A DNA stretch of 64,000 nt. Source: Lewinellaceae bacterium (GTDB taxonomy: Bacteria > Bacteroidota > Bacteroidia > Chitinophagales > Saprospiraceae). The translations under genes were made by a program, and so were the position numbers. Shown piece after piece: positions 38,810 through 47,950 of this stretch; position 1 is the stretch's first letter; each line of letters begins with the position of its first letter. The stretch covers positions 62,001 through 126,000 of the forward strand of contig JACJYB010000011.1 of assembly GCA_020636355.1 (NCBI GenBank), written 5' to 3'. The notes beneath the pieces are model-generated. The model was not told the origin of the DNA. It saw nothing but the letters and a program-made list of their open reading frames with translations, and did not search any database.

Positions 38810-38864
38810 CTATCCGATTGTTAACCCTTCGAACGACTTTACACCATCCTCATCCGGGGTACGA

Positions 38865-39296
38865 ATGAAAAAATTGCACGTTTTCTGGCTGGTAGCTATT
38901 CCTTTATTAATTCATGAATGCCATTCAGATCATGACACACGGCATGGTAAGGAAAGTGAGCTCATAACCACAGCATCCGGATTACAGTACCAGAGCATCC
39001 AGGCGGGCAAAGGCCGAAGCGCTCAGGCAGGAGATACGGTCCTTATTTATGAAACTGCAAGTTACCGTAATGGAACCGTACTATATACCAATGAAAATAG
39101 TGAACGGCCAATTTCCGTTTTGATTGGAGGCAACCAGGCCACGAAAGGTGAAGATGAAGGGCTGCGCGGTATGAAGGAGGGAGAAATCCGGCTGATGATC
39201 ATACCTCCGGCACTGAGCAGACGCTCGACCTATCCTCCTAACCTTTCACCGGATTCAATTCTAGTAGTCCGAGTGCTTCTGGATAAGATATTGTAA
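38865..39296 (+). CDS. FKBP-type peptidyl-prolyl isomerase lipoprotein
   Basis: A 143-residue lipoprotein from ATG 38865; the longer in-frame start at 38721 overlaps the VOC gene. The signal ends in a lipobox (LLIHEC). TASGLQYQSIQAGKGRSAQ opens the FKBP domain, followed by AGDTVLIYETASY, IGGNQATKGEDEGLRGMKEG and LMIIPPAL. Several aromatic FK506-pocket residues are not obvious, so isomerase activity may be weak. A folding role in the periplasm is inferred. Confidence 0.8.
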   Translation: MKKLHVFWLVAIPLLIHECHSDHDTRHGKESELITTASGLQYQSIQAGKGRSAQAGDTVLIYETASYRNGTVLYTNENSERPISVLIGGNQATKGEDEGLRGMKEGEIRLMIIPPALSRRSTYPPNLSPDSILVVRVLLDKIL

Positions 39297-39419
39297 TACG
39301 ATGTCGCCCACATTAATGGAGGTTAACACCGTGCAACGGCAAAATTGGAAATGCACGAACGAATAAGACACAACGCACCTATAATTAATCCAGTGACAAC
39401 ATTGAATTAATACACAAAC

Positions 39420-39881
39420 ATGGCTAAACAAGATGTGCACCTGCTCCTGCCCTTCCTGGAACCATTCGACTCCGGCAAAAGAGACCTTGTCTTATGGCTG
39501 CGTGATTTCGCCTGGGATCTTTGTCCGACCGCCAATGAATTGATCTACGATAATTACAATGCCGTTGCATTGGGATGGAGTCCTACGGACCGGCAGAGTC
39601 ACACGGCCTGCACGCTATCGATAGGTAGAACCAGCATGAATGTTCTTTTTGGATTTTACTGGGGCACTTCATTACAAGATCCGAATAAAGTCCTTCGTGG
39701 CGGGGGCAATCAATTCCGGTCTATTTTGGTGCCCGACCTGGACACCTTTCCGAAAAGGGCTGCGGAGCAACTGGTTCATGAAGCCTATACATTATCCCTA
39801 TCCAAGGTAAAGGACTCCAGGCAGCTGATGGTAGGACAAACCATTGTCAAATCCATTTCGGCAAACAAAAGGGTAAAGTAA
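39420..39881 (+). CDS. DUF1801 protein, second copy
   Basis: A 153-residue cytoplasmic protein. ELIYDNYNAVALGWSPTD, CTLSIGRTSMNVLFGFYWG and KVLRGGGNQFRSI match DUF1801. It is diverged from the copy at 37777, so it is not a recent duplication. Role unknown. Confidence 0.75.
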   Translation: MAKQDVHLLLPFLEPFDSGKRDLVLWLRDFAWDLCPTANELIYDNYNAVALGWSPTDRQSHTACTLSIGRTSMNVLFGFYWGTSLQDPNKVLRGGGNQFRSILVPDLDTFPKRAAEQLVHEAYTLSLSKVKDSRQLMVGQTIVKSISANKRVK

Positions 39882-40000
39882 TCCAGATAAAACCCGGCTC
39901 AGTGAATTAAAAATAACGCGTGGTGTTATTAGTGAATTCTTACATTTTTTGAATTCCGTTTGCAGTTTCTTTATTTTCCTCTCCAGGAATTAAAGTCGTT

Positions 40001-41651
40001 ATGAAAATCTGCTTATTCATCCTCTTTACCCTATTGTTCGCGCTACCTATCCATGCGCAGGCATATCACGCGGGAGATTCTGTGATCATTACCTGGAATA
40101 AAGGTAAAACGACCGTAAAAACCGACGAAGCCGGGTTAATGATCCTGAACATCTCACTTAAAGAACGGATGAAGATTAATAGACGGGGATGGGTCGAATA
40201 CGGCGATTTGGGCGCTAAAGGGGATGGTAAGACCGACGACCTTACAGCAATCGCCGCAACGCATGCATTGGCCAACGAATTAACCTTGCCCGTTAAGGCA
40301 TCAGACAATGCTGTTTATTACATCGGAGGAAGTGCCCGGATAGCCATCATACGGACCAACACGGATTTTGGCTCAGCTTCATTTATCATCGATGATACCC
40401 GGGTGGAAAATCATAACGCACCGGTTTTTCTCGTCGAATCCAGCCTGCCTTCGTTCAATCCGGATGGGTTGACCACGTTAAAAAGAGACCAACAGCACCT
40501 TGACCTGGCACTGTCCGGGCCCTGTCTGATTTCCGTCACCAATGAACATGTTAAACACTACATCCGCTACGGATTGAATCAGGACAACGGCGCCTCCCAA
40601 ACGGATATTTTTTGGTGGATGCGGATGGCAATGTCGATCAGAATGCCCCCATTCTCTGGGATTTTGATCAGATCACGGATGTCTCGGCGCAACCCATCGA
40701 TATGCAGCCCCTGATCATCCGGGGAGGTCGCTTTACCACGATTGCCAATCAAGCCGAATCCAAATACACGTACTACAGCCGTAACCTGGCGATTCGTCGT
40801 TCTAACGTCCAGTTGATCGGGCTGGAACACCGGATCGAAGGAGAAGGAGACCACGGAGCACCTTACGGAGGTTTTATCAATATCAGCGAATGCGCCAATG
40901 TGCAGGTGCGTAATACGATTTTAACCGGACATAAAACCTACCAAACCATCGGCTCAGCTGGGAAACCGGTTTCCATGGGGACTTACGACATCATCATCGT
41001 CAATCGTGCCCTGAATGTTTCTTTTGTCAACTGCCGGCAAACCAACGACATCGATGACCGCACCTACTGGGGCATCATGGGTTCGAATTATTCAAAAACC
41101 TGCTTTACGACAGTTGCATATTTTCCCGATTTGATGCGCACAAGGGCGTCGCGAATGCGACCATCCGGAATTCAACCCTTGGGCACATGGGCATCAATGC
41201 CATCGGTAGCGGCACATTCACCGTAGAAAATAGTACGATTCGCGGTAACAGCATCATCAACCTGCGTTCCGATTATGGAAGTACCTGGCAGGGTAGTTTT
41301 GTGATTCGCGATTGCACTTTCATACCTGCGGGAGGACGACCGGTCCAGGCGGCATTAATCAATGGATCCTACTCCGGACAGCATGATTTCGGCTACACCT
41401 GCTACATGCCGGAAAAGATTACCATCCAGAATCTCTTCATCGACGATACCAGTCATCCGGAAAAATATCAGGGTCCGGCAATTTTCGCCAATTTTAATCC
41501 GAATCGCACTAATGATTCGTACCGGGAACCATTTCCCTATATCCTGACCAAAGCCGTTATTCTGGAAAACGTGACCACTGCCAGCGGACTCGAATTGAGG
41601 CGAAGCGATAATCCGTTTATGTTTGAGAAGGTAAAGATTATTAGTAAATGA
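40001..41651 (+). pseudogene. Secreted right-handed beta-helix (pectate-lyase-like) protein, two frameshifts
   Basis: Three frames join into a ~550-residue protein: signal peptide (ending PIHAQ), the pectate-lyase-3-type opening VEYGDLGAKGDGKTDD, then beta-helix coils (GGRFTTIANQAE, NISECANVQVRNTILTGHKT, NSTIRGNSIINLRSDYGSTW) to 41651. The first break is one T short in the T-run at 40608-40613; the second is one A short in the A-run near 41093-41097. Restoring these gives an unbroken protein, so errors are likelier than decay. It is a probable polysaccharide lyase or hydrolase. A GNAT gene overlaps its stop by ATGA. Confidence 0.75.
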
Positions 41652-42183
41652 AAATCAAAGCGGAGACGCCCCGGCTTATTTTACAGGAGATCGAATATTC
41701 CGATGCAGAGGATCTGTATGAAATGGATTCCGATCCGGAAGTGCATAAACTGATCGAAAAGAACCCGGTCAAATCCATGGAAGAAATGGAGCAGGTGATC
41801 CGGATGATCCAAGCACAATATCAAAAAATGGAATTGGCCGGTGGGCGGTCGTCAATAAAATAACGCTAGAGTGTCTGGGCTGGGCTGGTTTAAGATTGGT
41901 GGAAGAACTAACTAACAACCGACGGCATTATTATGACCTGGGCTATCGCTTCAAACAAAAACACTGGGGTCAAGGCTATGCTACTGAAGCTTCAAAAGCA
42001 TGCATTCAGTACGGCTTTGAGCACATAAATATGGATTTTATTGTGGCGATGGTGGATCCCCTCCATTACAGCTCAAAAAATGTACTTACCAAATTGGGGT
42101 TTACCTACCGGGAAAGTTTTGATTATCATGGCGAACCGACGGAATGGTTTGAGCTCATAAAAAATACCTGGGCTGCAAGATGA
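41648..42183 (+). pseudogene. GNAT acetyltransferase (RimJ/RimL type) with one frameshift
   Basis: Two frames encode a ~178-residue GNAT: TPRLILQEIEYSDAEDLYEM, then after the break GIGRWAVVNKITLECLGWAG and LGYRFKQKHWGQGYATEAS with the acetyl-CoA loop QGYATEA, ending FVAMVDPLHYSSKNV-like and FELIKNTW. One A is missing from the A-run at 41823-41828: with seven A's the sequence continues NGIGRWAVV, a normal family segment. It starts within the stop of the beta-helix gene (ATGA), so it is coupled to it. Acceptor unknown. Confidence 0.75.
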
Positions 42184-42888
42184 TTGCCCAATGGCTCCTA
42201 AAGTAGGTTTTAAATAATAAGTAATGACTTGAGTGGTTAACTTTCCAAATCATATTTGGTTCTTAGGTACTATTGTAATTACTGTTTAACGAGTTAGGAA
42301 AAGAATTTTTATGTAACTTCTATTGTTCCGAAATGTAATTCTAGTTGCAAGGGTCGCTGCTTGGCGTATTCGTTCATTTTTGTTCCGGCAAAAACGAACC
42401 AAAAACCTCGATTCACGCAAAACTCACCTTGGCGTTCGGTGCAACTGTATGAGGTTCAGGATATTAAGTTTTTCGGAGTCACCATTTTTGCGGCATGCGC
42501 ACGCCTCACCGTCTTTCGACGGCAGCAAAAATGCTGTTTTTGAATTGTTCAAACAGTTGCGTGAACCCTCTAAAGAGACGGTTGTATCTTAAAACAACCA
42601 TTTCGAATAAAAGAAATGCAAAAAGCCGTAACTTTAAAAGTTTGGCTCAAAATTGTAAACCCAAAAGGATGACAATAAGTAGAACTTCGAAATATTCTTT
42701 GGCCAAGGCCTTAAAAGCCTAAGAAGTTTAGTAATAAATTATCGCTGACTACAGAATTGGAGGGCTGCTCTAATAGGCAAAATTCTACATAATTTACTGA
42801 TAGTCTATAGATTGCGCAAAATGATTTAATCACGGTTTAACCAATCAACGCGTTAATAAGTAATTACTCTAAATTAAAGTCATAACTT
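42184..42888. other. Long intergenic region with structured, possibly repeated sequence
   Basis: No convincing gene. Short frames at 42323-42592, 42361-42543 and 42495-42722 overlap on the same strand in different frames and none has coding character. CCGTC (42509-42513) with GACGG (42518-42522) is a perfect tetraloop hairpin. The mid part has higher G/C than the A/T-rich flanks, as for an inserted non-coding element. Confidence 0.45.
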
Positions 42889-43506
42889 ATGAATGCTACC
42901 TTTCCTCAAATAAGCCCGGATAAAAATCCGGAAGAAAAAGACGGCTTGTGGCTCCCTATTCTAATAACATTTACAGTCCTGTTTTTAGGTATTGTTTATT
43001 ACAAAATAGTCGGTGTATTCACCTTACGCGAATTGTTGGCATTAATACCACTGGGAATTGGTGCTCCACGATTTATACGAAAAAGTCTGCCTGATTGGGT
43101 CAGGAAAAAGGACATTGTTGGTACATTGAATTTTGAGGACACCCAAATAACCTGGGAAACGGAGGATCAACAAAATAAACTTCCATACGCTGACATCTCG
43201 CAACTCCTTCTCCACCACAATTATATTCGAGGTAAAAGTTACGGAAGCCGGGACATTTTGCACAATGGCATTGCCAGACTCACCGTGCTTCCACTGAATG
43301 GCCGATCGCAAACGGTCCAGTTTCTGATAGCCTCGGAGGATCAACATACTGACCTTATAACGGTGCTAAAGTTTCTCTACCGGCTTGGGATTCCAATTAA
43401 GGAGGCTATGGGTAATTATTCCATCAAATCCAAACTGCTTGATGTTGACCTTAATTATCAAAAAATTCAGACGTATAAGCAGGAATTAAACAATGGTCGG
43501 ATTTGA
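42889..43506 (+). CDS. Uncharacterised two-helix membrane protein
   Basis: A 205-residue protein. Two hydrophobic segments (residues ~22-42 and ~47-58) are followed by a soluble domain (DIVGTLNFEDTQITWETED, LPYADISQLLLHHNYIRG) of beta-rich, PH-like pattern. I do not recognise a family. It is flanked by a long non-coding region and the permease gene. Confidence 0.65.
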   Translation: MNATFPQISPDKNPEEKDGLWLPILITFTVLFLGIVYYKIVGVFTLRELLALIPLGIGAPRFIRKSLPDWVRKKDIVGTLNFEDTQITWETEDQQNKLPYADISQLLLHHNYIRGKSYGSRDILHNGIARLTVLPLNGRSQTVQFLIASEDQHTDLITVLKFLYRLGIPIKEAMGNYSIKSKLLDVDLNYQKIQTYKQELNNGRI

Positions 43507-43631
43507 GGATCCATACAATTTAATCTTATCCTTATATTAGGGAGACACGAATTCACCCCATCAGGCCATAATGATTTGAAAATCATTTAATTCGTTCTGA
43601 TCATTTTAATTTTCACCATAAACCCAGTCAG

Positions 43632-44924
43632 GTGGCAACAAAAAAGATTGGACTCAAGGAGGCTATCTCTATCGGCATCGGCGGCATGGTCGGCGGCGGG
43701 ATCTTTGCGGTACTGGGACTGGCTGTTTCCATTGCCAAAGGAGGCACCCCGGTTGCTTTCTTATTTGCCGGGATACTGGCCCTTCTTACCGCTTACAGTT
43801 ATGTCAAACTCTCACTGGGATATCCGGACCGCGGCGGGACTGTCAAATTTCTGAATGAGGGTTTTGGTGAAACGATTTTCAGTGGCGCCATCAATAACCT
43901 GCTGTGGATCAGTTACATCATCATGCTGTCTCTCTACGCTTCTGCGTTTGGTTCCTACGCACCTAATCTGTGGAAGATAACCGCCGATACCACCATCGAT
44001 TTTCACATTTATGCCAGCGCAATCATTCTTTTCGCTACTCTGATCAATTATTACAGTATTGCTGTTGTAGGCAAAATTGAATCGTATGCGGTTATTATTA
44101 AGCTGATCATTTTAATCGGCTTTGTGGTTGTGGGCGCTTTTGGGCTGATAGGCAACTCCAACATAGAACAATTATCCTTCCATCATTGGGAAAACCCCGT
44201 TAAGCTTTTTGCCGGGGGTATGGTCATTTTTGTCGCCTACGAAGGATTTGAGCTGATAGCCAATGCAGCGCCGGATATCATCGACCCGGCACGAAATATA
44301 CCCCGGGCTTATTATTATGCGGTATCATTTGTACTGCTCCTATACATCGTTATCGCCGTAGTCACCGTCGGCTCACTGCCTTTCGACCAAATCGCTAAGG
44401 CCCAGGATTATGTATTGGCTGAAGCCGCCAAACCTATGTTGGGACAAATCGGCTTTACAATCATCACCATCGCCGCCCTGATATCGACCTTCTCCGCCAT
44501 CAATGCCTCGCTGTACGGAGGCAGTCAGGTCAATTATGAAATCGCCGAAGATGGCGAACTTCCCCACCATTACCTCGCCACCTTATGGGGTCAACCGATC
44601 GGCTTACTGATCACATCCATTGCCACTTTAGTCTTGGTGAATTTACTGGCATTAGAAAGCATCTCGACGGCCGGCAGTATCGGATTTATCCTCATTTTTG
44701 GCATCGTAAATCTGGTGGCATACAAACGTTCCGGAGCGATTAGCGCCATCAGATCAATACCTCTTGCCGGCGCCGTACTTTGTCTTATCGCGCTCATCAT
44801 TTTGATCATCCAGCAAATGCATTCCAATGTCACCGGAATAATTGTTTCTTTAGGGATAATACTTTTATGCTTCCTGCTGGAATGGATGTATAAAAAACAA
44901 AAATCAAGGAGTCCAATAAAATAA
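43632..44924 (+). CDS. APC-family amino acid permease
   Basis: A 430-residue transporter with twelve predicted membrane helices. The first helix carries the broken substrate-binding motif IGIGGMVGGGIFAVLG; ANAAPDIIDPARNIPRAYYY in the helix 6-7 region is usual for the family. The start codon is GTG (43632-43634). Amino acid/polyamine substrate cannot be read from sequence. It is a single gene. Confidence 0.9.
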   Translation: MATKKIGLKEAISIGIGGMVGGGIFAVLGLAVSIAKGGTPVAFLFAGILALLTAYSYVKLSLGYPDRGGTVKFLNEGFGETIFSGAINNLLWISYIIMLSLYASAFGSYAPNLWKITADTTIDFHIYASAIILFATLINYYSIAVVGKIESYAVIIKLIILIGFVVVGAFGLIGNSNIEQLSFHHWENPVKLFAGGMVIFVAYEGFELIANAAPDIIDPARNIPRAYYYAVSFVLLLYIVIAVVTVGSLPFDQIAKAQDYVLAEAAKPMLGQIGFTIITIAALISTFSAINASLYGGSQVNYEIAEDGELPHHYLATLWGQPIGLLITSIATLVLVNLLALESISTAGSIGFILIFGIVNLVAYKRSGAISAIRSIPLAGAVLCLIALIILIIQQMHSNVTGIIVSLGIILLCFLLEWMYKKQKSRSPIK

Positions 44925-44942
44925 TCCCCTATCGCTGGGAAA

Positions 44943-45059
44943 CCTCCGGGCTTGAATTTGTTTTTCCAGTATCTTCCAGCTAATAATCATGGCGACGTCC
45001 TGCATCTTGCGGCTTACGATGCCATTGAAAAGCTTTTTCATGACAAGACGGCTAAATAA
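44943..45059 (+). pseudogene. Possible 39-codon C-terminal gene remnant
   Basis: An open frame reading FFQYLPANNHGDVLHLAAYD then AIEKLFHDKTAK and a stop has protein-like composition but no start codon. It lies between the permease and TonB-C genes. It may be a decayed gene end or chance. Confidence 0.2.
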
Positions 45060-45137
45060 TAAGCACGCTTTTAGGCACCGGCCAGGATGTTTTACACCTT
45101 TTTACATTCTTTTAAATCCTGCCCATTTCCTTCGACC

Positions 45138-45145
45138 TACCTTTG
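45138..45145 (+). promoter_or_regulatory. TAnnTTTG promoter box of TonB-C gene
   Basis: TACCTTTG matches the -7 consensus exactly, 25 bp before ATG 45171, which supports that start over the in-frame 45150. Confidence 0.65.
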
Positions 45146-45170
45146 AGGTTTGAATATTAAAGTAGAAACC

Positions 45171-45866
45171 ATGAGACACTTTTTGCCGCTTTCCATCTTA
45201 TTCATCCTCTCACTCCAAGTGAAATCACAAACCCACGGGTATGCCGTTATTCCCTTGACGCAATCGGTCAAGAAGGCAGCTGCGCTGGAAGCATCCACGA
45301 TACAGGACCTTCATCCGGGTTATCCCGCAGCCTGGGTAAAAAAGTACGTAGCCGTAGATTTGAAATTGATTCACAAGGATGAGGTTAAGCGCGTCAGAGG
45401 GAACGGATTTGCCTTAAATCCCGCCCAGCAACAACTCTTACAACAAAGTGAATCCGGCGATGATATAACGCTATCCGTCACCTACTATCCCGATAACAAC
45501 TTGCCGGCAGAGGTAAAAGACATGGCGTTTACGCTCCGGATTGTTCCGGATAATGATGCTGAATTTCCCGGTGGCCGTGAGCAATTGCAGCGCTACCTCA
45601 AAGCAAACGCCATGGATCAATTGTCCGGATTAACCAATCTGCCCCAGGTGAAAGTGCGGTTTACCATCGCAGCAGATGGTAGGATTCAACAAGCCCATTT
45701 GCTGGAACGTTCGCATCTTCCTGAGGTGGATTCATTGCTGGTGAAAACCATTGCTGAAATGCCTAACTGGGTTCCGGCCACCAACGCAGATGGAAGGACT
45801 ACCCCCCAGGAACTTGTATTTATTGTTACTAACGATCACTGTGCCTACAAGACGCTGATGCAATAA
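45171..45866 (+). CDS. Exported TonB C-terminal-domain protein
   Basis: A 231-residue protein from ATG 45171 (signal peptide MRHFLPLSILFILSLQVKS). Residues ~130-231 (FPGGREQLQRYLKANA, QVKVRFTIAADGRIQQAHL) form a TonB C-terminal fold. The usual inner-membrane anchor and proline-rich linker are absent, so it is probably not a complete energy transducer. It ends 9 bp from the convergent response regulator gene. Confidence 0.8.
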   Translation: MRHFLPLSILFILSLQVKSQTHGYAVIPLTQSVKKAAALEASTIQDLHPGYPAAWVKKYVAVDLKLIHKDEVKRVRGNGFALNPAQQQLLQQSESGDDITLSVTYYPDNNLPAEVKDMAFTLRIVPDNDAEFPGGREQLQRYLKANAMDQLSGLTNLPQVKVRFTIAADGRIQQAHLLERSHLPEVDSLLVKTIAEMPNWVPATNADGRTTPQELVFIVTNDHCAYKTLMQ

Positions 45867-45875
45867 CAGACCTTT

Positions 45876-46520
45876 TTACCGCTTATCAACCTGAAAAATC
45901 CCCTGCCGGATGGCAAAAAGGACCAAGCCGATTCTGCTCTTCACCTGCAGTTTTTTGAACAGCGCTTCCCGGTATCCGTCAATGGTTTTAGGACTTAGGT
46001 ACATCGCATCCGCAATTTCTTTGTAGGTCCGCTCGGAGCAGGCCCACACCAGAAATTCCAGTTCACGGTCATTGAGTTCGACGGCAAGCTCATCTTCAGG
46101 CTGAAGTGAGTGCAACATTGCCTGATTAACCTTTTCGGAATAGTGGAAACCTTTATTCATGACATCAAGCATCGCCCTTTGCAGTTGTGCCGGATCGCTG
46201 TCTTTGAGCAGATAGCCTTTTGCTCCATAGCGCAGCATGGAAATGACTGTCTCCTCGTGATCATCCATCGATAGTGCCAAAGCCTTGGCCTGCGGCCGGT
46301 TTGCGTTAAGCCATTTCATGGTTTCCAGGCCACTCATTACCGGCATGTTGATATCAAGCAGGATCAGATCGGGTAACGTTTCGGTTTCCGCAAGCCGTTC
46401 AATTAGCTGGCGTCCATTACTTACCTGATAAATAACCTGAAAGTTTGGCAAACCATCTATCAACAGCTTCAACGACTTCGCAAAGAGGAGATGATCATCG
46501 ACAATAACAACTTGGACCAT
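45876..46520 (-). CDS. LuxR/NarL-type response regulator
   Basis: A 214-residue regulator. The receiver domain (1-120) has the phospho-acceptor D56 in DLILLDINMPVMSG, the acidic pair VIVDDH and K in LLKDSD. The C-terminal LuxR helix-turn-helix is at ~145-210 (LNDRELEFLVWACSERTYKE, AMYLSPKTIDGYREALFKKL). It is the last gene of a four-gene unit; its start is 3 bp after the kinase stop. It is the partner of that kinase. Confidence 0.93.
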   Translation of the reverse strand: MVQVVIVDDHLLFAKSLKLLIDGLPNFQVIYQVSNGRQLIERLAETETLPDLILLDINMPVMSGLETMKWLNANRPQAKALALSMDDHEETVISMLRYGAKGYLLKDSDPAQLQRAMLDVMNKGFHYSEKVNQAMLHSLQPEDELAVELNDRELEFLVWACSERTYKEIADAMYLSPKTIDGYREALFKKLQVKSRIGLVLFAIRQGIFQVDKR

Positions 46521-46523
46521 AGC

Positions 46524-47309
46524 TTATGATTTAGGCAACTGGTACTTTATGGTCAAACGAACACCTTCATTAATTCCTGAAGTCAGATCCAGATCAGCGG
46601 TAATTAATGCCGCCCGGCTTCTCATGTTAATCAGACCGGATCCGGAAACCACTTCTTCATGATTAAAACCTACTCCATCGTCTTCCGCAGTAATGGTCAG
46701 CAAGTCGGAGTCATAGTGGAAGGTAACCACGAGGTGACTGGCTTTAGCATGTTTGATTACATTGGAAAAGAACTCTTGTAAGATACGAAAAAGGATGAGC
46801 TCGTCCTTGTCGGGTAAAGGGACCTCCTTCCCGGACAACGAAAAACGGGTCTCGAGAAACTTGAGTTTATCAAACCGCTCTAACTCACTTTTCACCGACT
46901 GAATCAATCCTATGCCCTTCAAATATTGATAATTAAGTGACTTGGATAATTGCCGGACTTCGTAAAGGCAATTACTGACCACGCCATTAATCTCCCCTAT
47001 TTGGTCTTGCAGTGAAGCATCTATCGATGGCTGAACCATATTAAGTCGCAATCGTACCACCGATAAAAGCTGACCAATATTATCATGCAACTCCCAGGAT
47101 ATATTCTGAAGTGTTTGTTCAGATATTTCCCGTTGAGCCTTCGATAACTCGTCATCAAAGCGTGCTTCACGGTTTTTCTTATCCAACAAGTACTGAACTT
47201 TCTTTTTCTGGAAGAACAGAAACAGTGAAATCGTCATAATGACCAATATGATTATGGTCACCGTGGAAACCAGGATAAAAAGACTTATGTCGATATCTTG
47301 TTGCTCCAT
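46524..47309 (-). CDS. Membrane histidine kinase (HisKA_3/NarX-like)
   Basis: A 261-residue kinase. One helix (residues ~9-32) anchors it. The dimerisation-phosphotransfer helix has H75 in SWELHDNIGQLLSVVRLRL, and the ATPase domain has N-box EFFSNVIKHAKA, DDGVGF and GSGLINMRSRA. No extracellular sensor domain is encoded. Its start overlaps the end of the upstream membrane protein gene by 25 bp, which suggests that protein provides the sensing part. Confidence 0.92.
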   Translation of the reverse strand: MEQQDIDISLFILVSTVTIIILVIMTISLFLFFQKKKVQYLLDKKNREARFDDELSKAQREISEQTLQNISWELHDNIGQLLSVVRLRLNMVQPSIDASLQDQIGEINGVVSNCLYEVRQLSKSLNYQYLKGIGLIQSVKSELERFDKLKFLETRFSLSGKEVPLPDKDELILFRILQEFFSNVIKHAKASHLVVTFHYDSDLLTITAEDDGVGFNHEEVVSGSGLINMRSRAALITADLDLTSGINEGVRLTIKYQLPKS

Positions 47310-47941
47310 ACAAAACCTAAGATAAGACTCATGTAGAGAATTACATTGGCCACCAATAAGATAGGTCGGATGGACATCAGGTCCTGAGGCTTAATAACGT
47401 CATTGATAAGCAGATTAATCGGGATCGAACCTGCATGGTAAAACAACCAACCGATACTTACCCAAATGGTGAGGTTTTTACTGATTGAAAGCACCTGATC
47501 TGAACTCAGTACCTCCTGAAAGTAGGCGATAACCAAATAAATGACTATCAGTGAACCGACACTAAAAGCTGTCGTATTCAGCTCGATAAAGGAATGATGG
47601 ACAAAAAGAAAAGTCAACAAAGCAAATAGAGGAAAGAGGATAAGCAGCCAGCGGGTGAGTTTTTTATGAAAGCGGCCGATAAATAGCCGGTGATAAATGT
47701 AAAAGATCAGCATGTATTCGATAATGCTCTGGATATTATAGATCCACCGGTTATCTACCAGCCATTGGCGGGCAATGCTCACTTTGGCAAGTATCTCGAT
47801 CAGGAATACCAGCCAAAGATAGGGCAATAACCAGCGTAATGGCGTGGTTTTATATTTATAAAAATAGAGGGTAGCACAGAGAGCGGCTATCAATTCAAGG
47901 TAGGGTACGCCGTTCAGTAGTTTGGCTAACAATTCTTCCAT
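47285..47941 (-). CDS. Multi-pass membrane protein, candidate sensor partner of the kinase
   Basis: A 218-residue protein with six or seven hydrophobic segments. I do not recognise a named family; membrane proteins of this kind often precede NarL-type kinases in Bacteroidota. It overlaps the kinase start by 25 bp and follows the 156-residue gene by 9 bp, so it is part of the same operon. A sensory or signalling role is inferred from position alone. Confidence 0.75.
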   Translation of the reverse strand: MEELLAKLLNGVPYLELIAALCATLYFYKYKTTPLRWLLPYLWLVFLIEILAKVSIARQWLVDNRWIYNIQSIIEYMLIFYIYHRLFIGRFHKKLTRWLLILFPLFALLTFLFVHHSFIELNTTAFSVGSLIVIYLVIAYFQEVLSSDQVLSISKNLTIWVSIGWLFYHAGSIPINLLINDVIKPQDLMSIRPILLVANVILYMSLILGFVWSNKIST

Positions 47942-47950
47942 GCACGGAAA

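Noticed and set aside
33449..42183. Phase variation by homopolymer slippage
   Set aside because: Runs are only 3-6 bases and lie mid-gene in unrelated functions; sequencing error or mutation is simpler.
42323..42722. Three short ORFs in the intergenic region
   Set aside because: Overlapping frames on one strand, cysteine/arginine-rich and without start signals or homology-like features.
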